Assembly: GCF_030249855.1 (NCBI RefSeq)
Contig: NZ_JANURN010000005.1
Location: forward strand, 111,536 to 175,535
Length of the DNA stretch: 64,000 nucleotides
Origin: Helicobacter_B zhangjianzhongii
GTDB taxonomy: Bacteria > Campylobacterota > Campylobacteria > Campylobacterales > Helicobacteraceae
Reading direction: 5' to 3'
A model generated the notes under the pieces. That model was not told the DNA's origin, did not search any database, and saw only the letters and a list, made by a program, of their open reading frames with translations. Made by a program: the position numbers and the translations under genes. Positions 60,719-64,000 of this stretch are shown here, piece by piece. Positions within the stretch are counted from its first letter, which is position 1; each line of letters starts with the position of its first letter.

Positions 60719-63700
60719 ATGCAAACAGCTACTCATAACACTACCCCGCACAAACTGGGGGGGGGGGGGTAAATAATCTCTCTCTAAATGCTTCTACTAG
60801 ATTCTCTCAAAAGGTTGCTTTATCTATCGCTTGTATCTCGTGCTTAACTTTGACAGATCTCCACGCTCGGTGGTATCTATTTAGTGGTGATGTAACAAAA
60901 GCTAACTGCGATGTCTATGCAAGTGGTGGTAACTTTGTAATTGACCCCAAAGGTAATGAAAAATCTTGTCAAGGGGACTCGGCAAGGTTTGCTACAGATG
61001 GCGGTTGGAGCAAAACCCTAATACTAGACCGAGTTACTTTAGAGAGCTTTAGGGCTGGCACAGAAGGTGTAGGTATAGATGCAAGTAGGCTGTGGGGTAA
61101 TGTCCGTCTTAATAACTCCACCATAGGGACGGCAAATATTGAAGGGAAACTTCGACTAGAGATTGTAGCCCAAAGCGGAACCAATACTATAAACACTCTA
61201 AATCATACAGCCAGCCTACTGCATTTAAAAGGCGGTAGCAACAAGCTAAACATCACCACGCTGAATCAAATCGGTGAGAATAGCGACACGCAAGTTTTTG
61301 ACAATATAACAATAACAGACTTCAATCTTAGCGGTGGTAAAACACATCAGCTTGTAGGTGAGATTACCAACCTAAATATCACTAGTGGGACATTCTATCA
61401 AGGTAAGCATAATGGCGGATCTAGTGGCTATCAGGATCACCAAATCACAGGCGGCACTATCACAAAGGTGGATTTAAGCGGCAATGGTGCGTTTGAGCAA
61501 ATTAGAGGCAGTGTAACTGACTTCAATCAATCAGGCGGCACTGCCGAGCAAAAAGGCGGCACAATCACCAATCTCAACCTCTCCGGTGGCACATTCACCC
61601 ACAATGGCGGCACACTTAACAATGTAGTGCTTAAAGCTGGTGGCAGTGGCTCTACATTTGTCAATGGCACAGATTCTGCCTTTGAGAACATCACCCAAGA
61701 GGGTGGCAATCACACTATCATCGGTAAGGTTACTAAATTTACTCTAGCGAGTGGCTCCTTTACCAACAACGGCTCTATCACCACACTCACCACCAACACT
61801 ACTACCACAGCACAAAGCAAATCTGCTTTCCGCAATGCCCAAGCTGCTGCTACCAACCACATCACCAACAACGGCACCATTGACAAGCTAGAGCTCACTA
61901 AAGATGCTGATAGCGTAACCAATAATGCTGTGTATAACACAGGCGGCGGTTTGAAAAGCGGTATCATCAAAGAGCTAGATGTCAAAAGCGGCAATGCCAC
62001 CATCAACACCCTAAATGGTGTAGGACAAGGGACAGCAGCTAATATAGAGCCCCATACACTCTCTAATATCAACATCACTAAAGACGCCAAACTCACCGTT
62101 GATACCCTAAGCGTAGGACTTAAGGGCAATCAAGCAATAGAAAGGGTAAGAATCAATAATGATCAAAATGGCGGTAGCCAAAAAGAATTTGCCGTGAATA
62201 AAATCCAAGTAACCTATCTTGATGGCAGCTTTGATCCTGCTAAAAGCATTAGCAAAGAGCTTAAAGACTATGTAACACAAGGTAGCCAAAGCTATGTCGC
62301 TAGCGATTCTAAGCCCACTTTTGAATCTAGCCCCGAGCTCCAAGCCATAGGCGTGAAGTTTAATCCCGATGGCACCCCGATCTTTGATGTAGAAGCTTCT
62401 GTGGCTGCAAGTATGACAAGTATGGTAGTGCGCCAATCTATGAGGAGAAAAATGCTCCTAGACACCTACCTAGCAGAGCAAAGCCGAAGAAGCCTTAAAA
62501 ACAAAGAGCGCAGGACCAAGCAGCGACTAGAAGCAGCCACCCTAGGCGAAGCAAGAGCAAAGTATCAAAAAGACCTAGAGAAATACAAGCTAGACTTAGC
62601 CAAATGGGATAAGCTAGCCGCCACCAAAGAAAACAAAGCTTTGATCGCTAAATACGAGCAAGAGGACAAAGCCTACCAAAAAGCCCTAGAGCAGTATCAA
62701 AAAGACAAGGCAAAATGGGATAAGCTAAGCGAAAAAGATAAAGCAAAGCTTTCAGGCAGTCTCACGCCAGCTCCCATAGCTCCCACAGAGCCAAAAGCCC
62801 CTACAAAGCCCAATGTCAAGCCAGATCATAAAGACTATAAAAAGCTAATGGCAGCTTATGATAAAGCACAAAAAGAGCATAAAAATGCCCTAGCCAAATA
62901 TCAAAAAGATAAAGCCAAATACGACAAAGACAAAGCCAAATGGGATAAAGATAATCAAAAGCTAGCAAAAGCTAGCACACCAGCTCCCATAGAGCCAAAA
63001 GCCCCAAAAGCTCCCGTGCGCCCAAATCTAAAGCCAAACCACAAAGACTACAAAAAGGCTATGGCAGCATATACCAAAGCACAGCAAGCACACAAAGCAG
63101 CCCTAGCCAAGTATGAAAAAGATCTAGAGAAATACAAGCTAGACAAAGCCAAATGGGATAAAGACAATCAAAAGCTAGCTGCAAATACTAAGCCAGCTCC
63201 CATAGCTCCCACAGAGCCAAAAGCCCCTACAAAGCCCAATGTCAAGCCAACTGATAAAAACTACAAGCAAGTAATGGCAGCTTATGATAAAGCACAAAAA
63301 GAGCATAAAAATGCTTTAGCCAAATATCAAAAAGATAAAGCCAAATATGACAAAGACAAAGCCAAATGGGATAAAGATAATCAAAAGCTAGCACAAGCTG
63401 GTAGCAAAGCCCCCATAGAGCCAAAAGCTCCTACAAAGCCTAAAATCCTAGCCCAAAAGCCAGAAATGCCACAAGAGCCTAGTCTTGGAGAGGTAAGCCA
63501 AGAGCTACTAGCTAAGCACCAAGTCCAGGGGGATTTCTTTATCCGTCCGTATGGTGGTGTAGGAGATCATAAAGCAGCTGGCGGTGCGCAAACAAGCTCT
63601 TGGAGTGCAGGCACGCTCATTGGCGCAAACTGGGATCTAGCCCTTGGCAACTCACAGGGCAATATCGGCTTCTATGGTGGCTATGAGTATATCTACAATG

Positions 63701-64000
63701 GCTATCAGCAAGCCCATATCGATGCCCAAGGACACACAGGCTTTGTGGGGCTACGCTTCTCACATCTTTTTGCTAGGACTAAGCTAGCTGGATTCTACTA
63801 TCTAGCTGACATCAATGGCGGCTATAGCGATATATCTGTAGGGCAGGATATGAATGGTATGCGATTTGCCGCAAATGTAGGGAATATCAACTTTGGCTCA
63901 TCATTGAGACTAGGCTCATCTGTGTATATGTATGGGGCTAAGTCTATCCTCTTCCCATCAATTGGAGTAGGAGTAGAGGGCGGCTATCTAGGAGACTTTG
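60719..64000 (+). CDS. Large phase-variable autotransporter-like protein (partial, OFF as written)
   Basis: ATG 60719 with AAGGAG encodes MQTATHNTTPHKL and then meets a G13 tract (60757-60769) that ends in TAA as written. With 14 (or 11) G the frame continues unbroken from 60770 to the window end, over 1,080 codons. It reads a signal peptide (VALSIACISCLTLTDLHA), a passenger of repetitive Gly/Asn/Thr-rich beta-helix-like sequence (LNLSGGTF, VDLSGNG) to about 62360, and a Lys/Ala-rich coiled-coil and Pro-rich repeat region (about 62560-63470). From about 63520 an autotransporter beta-domain begins GDFFIRPYGGVGDH. The end of the barrel lies beyond the window. It is likely a surface adhesin or toxin, silent in this phase. 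Confidence 0.8.
60757..60769 (+). repeat. Poly-G13 contingency tract in the autotransporter gene
   Basis: Thirteen G begin at codon 13 and are followed by TAA, which is in frame now. Lengths 11, 14 or 17 open the full frame. The flanks CGCACAAACT and TAAATAAT resemble those of the tract at 14315-14329. Confidence 0.9.
62560..63470 (+). repeat. Coding repeats: coiled-coil and Pro-rich units in the autotransporter
   Basis: About four units of roughly 200-240 bases. Each codes a Lys/Asp-rich helix (KYQKDKAKYDKDKAKWDK) and a PAPIAPTEPKAPTKP linker. Two units (about 62780-62970 and 63200-63390) are nearly identical. Recombination between them could change stalk length. Confidence 0.75.

Overview
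The window looks like chromosomal DNA of a Helicobacter (Campylobacterota), probably an enterohepatic species. I base this on gene order and families: hemC-fxsA-proS-hemA-ispB-(HP0241-like)-(HP0242-like), cdsA-dxr, rpmB next to a HpKchA-type potassium channel, the oorDABC operon and a YejB-type permease are all arranged as in Helicobacter. Base composition is moderate by eye, and a hisD gene, absent from H. pylori, argues for a non-gastric species. No rRNA, phage, insertion sequence or CRISPR array was seen. One tRNA (Pro, GGG) is present.

Layout. 1-4.3 kb: the end of an outer-membrane protein, a phase-variable polytopic membrane protein (OFF), an unknown gene and an ABC-F ATPase. 4.5-9.9 kb: ccoG, then a translation operon rnpM/ylxR-infB-rbfA-rimP. 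9.9-17.5 kb: a surface-glycan-like operon fused to that translation operon: CDP-glycerol-type glycerophosphotransferase, glycerol-3-phosphate-type cytidylyltransferase, radical SAM enzyme, two asparagine-synthase-like PP-loop enzymes and an orphan EutH permease. Three of these six genes carry long C or G tracts. 17.6-31.6 kb: rpmB, K+ channel, hemL, AtpZ-like, a methyltransferase with an in-frame repeat insertion, yejB, an outer-membrane protein, MidA-like, metE-metF, a GT9 glycosyltransferase and a YgiC-like ligase. 31.8-40.8 kb: a minus-strand housekeeping block (tpx, hemC, fxsA, proS, hemA, ispB, hisD). 40.9-59.4 kb: cdsA-dxr, oorDABC, an RluA-type enzyme, dnaJ, an outer-membrane protein, tal, McrBC, trmA, pgk, corA and terC. 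59.4-60.6 kb: a 1.3 kb gap without ordinary genes that holds two small toxin-like ORFs, each with a predicted antisense RNA, plus repeat modules and a 6 x 27 bp tandem array. From 60.7 kb to the end: a very large autotransporter-like gene with a poly-T promoter tract and a poly-G tract after the start; as written the G tract puts it OFF.

Three themes stand out. (1) Contingency control: at least seven homopolymer tracts of 9 or more C/G, a decamer repeat and promoter A/T tracts sit in surface or glycan genes and next to a restriction locus. (2) An abundant repeat family (core CTAGAATCCACTTTT and its complement, plus GTCATTGCGAG...GTGGCAATCC palindromes) fills gaps and also sits inside genes, always in an open frame, including a roughly 120-residue insertion in ProS. 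(3) Two candidate type I toxin-antitoxin modules: one resembles the H. pylori AapA/IsoA system, the other has the same architecture with an unrelated 23-residue hydrophobic peptide. All counts and comparisons were made by eye; no database search or structure program was run.
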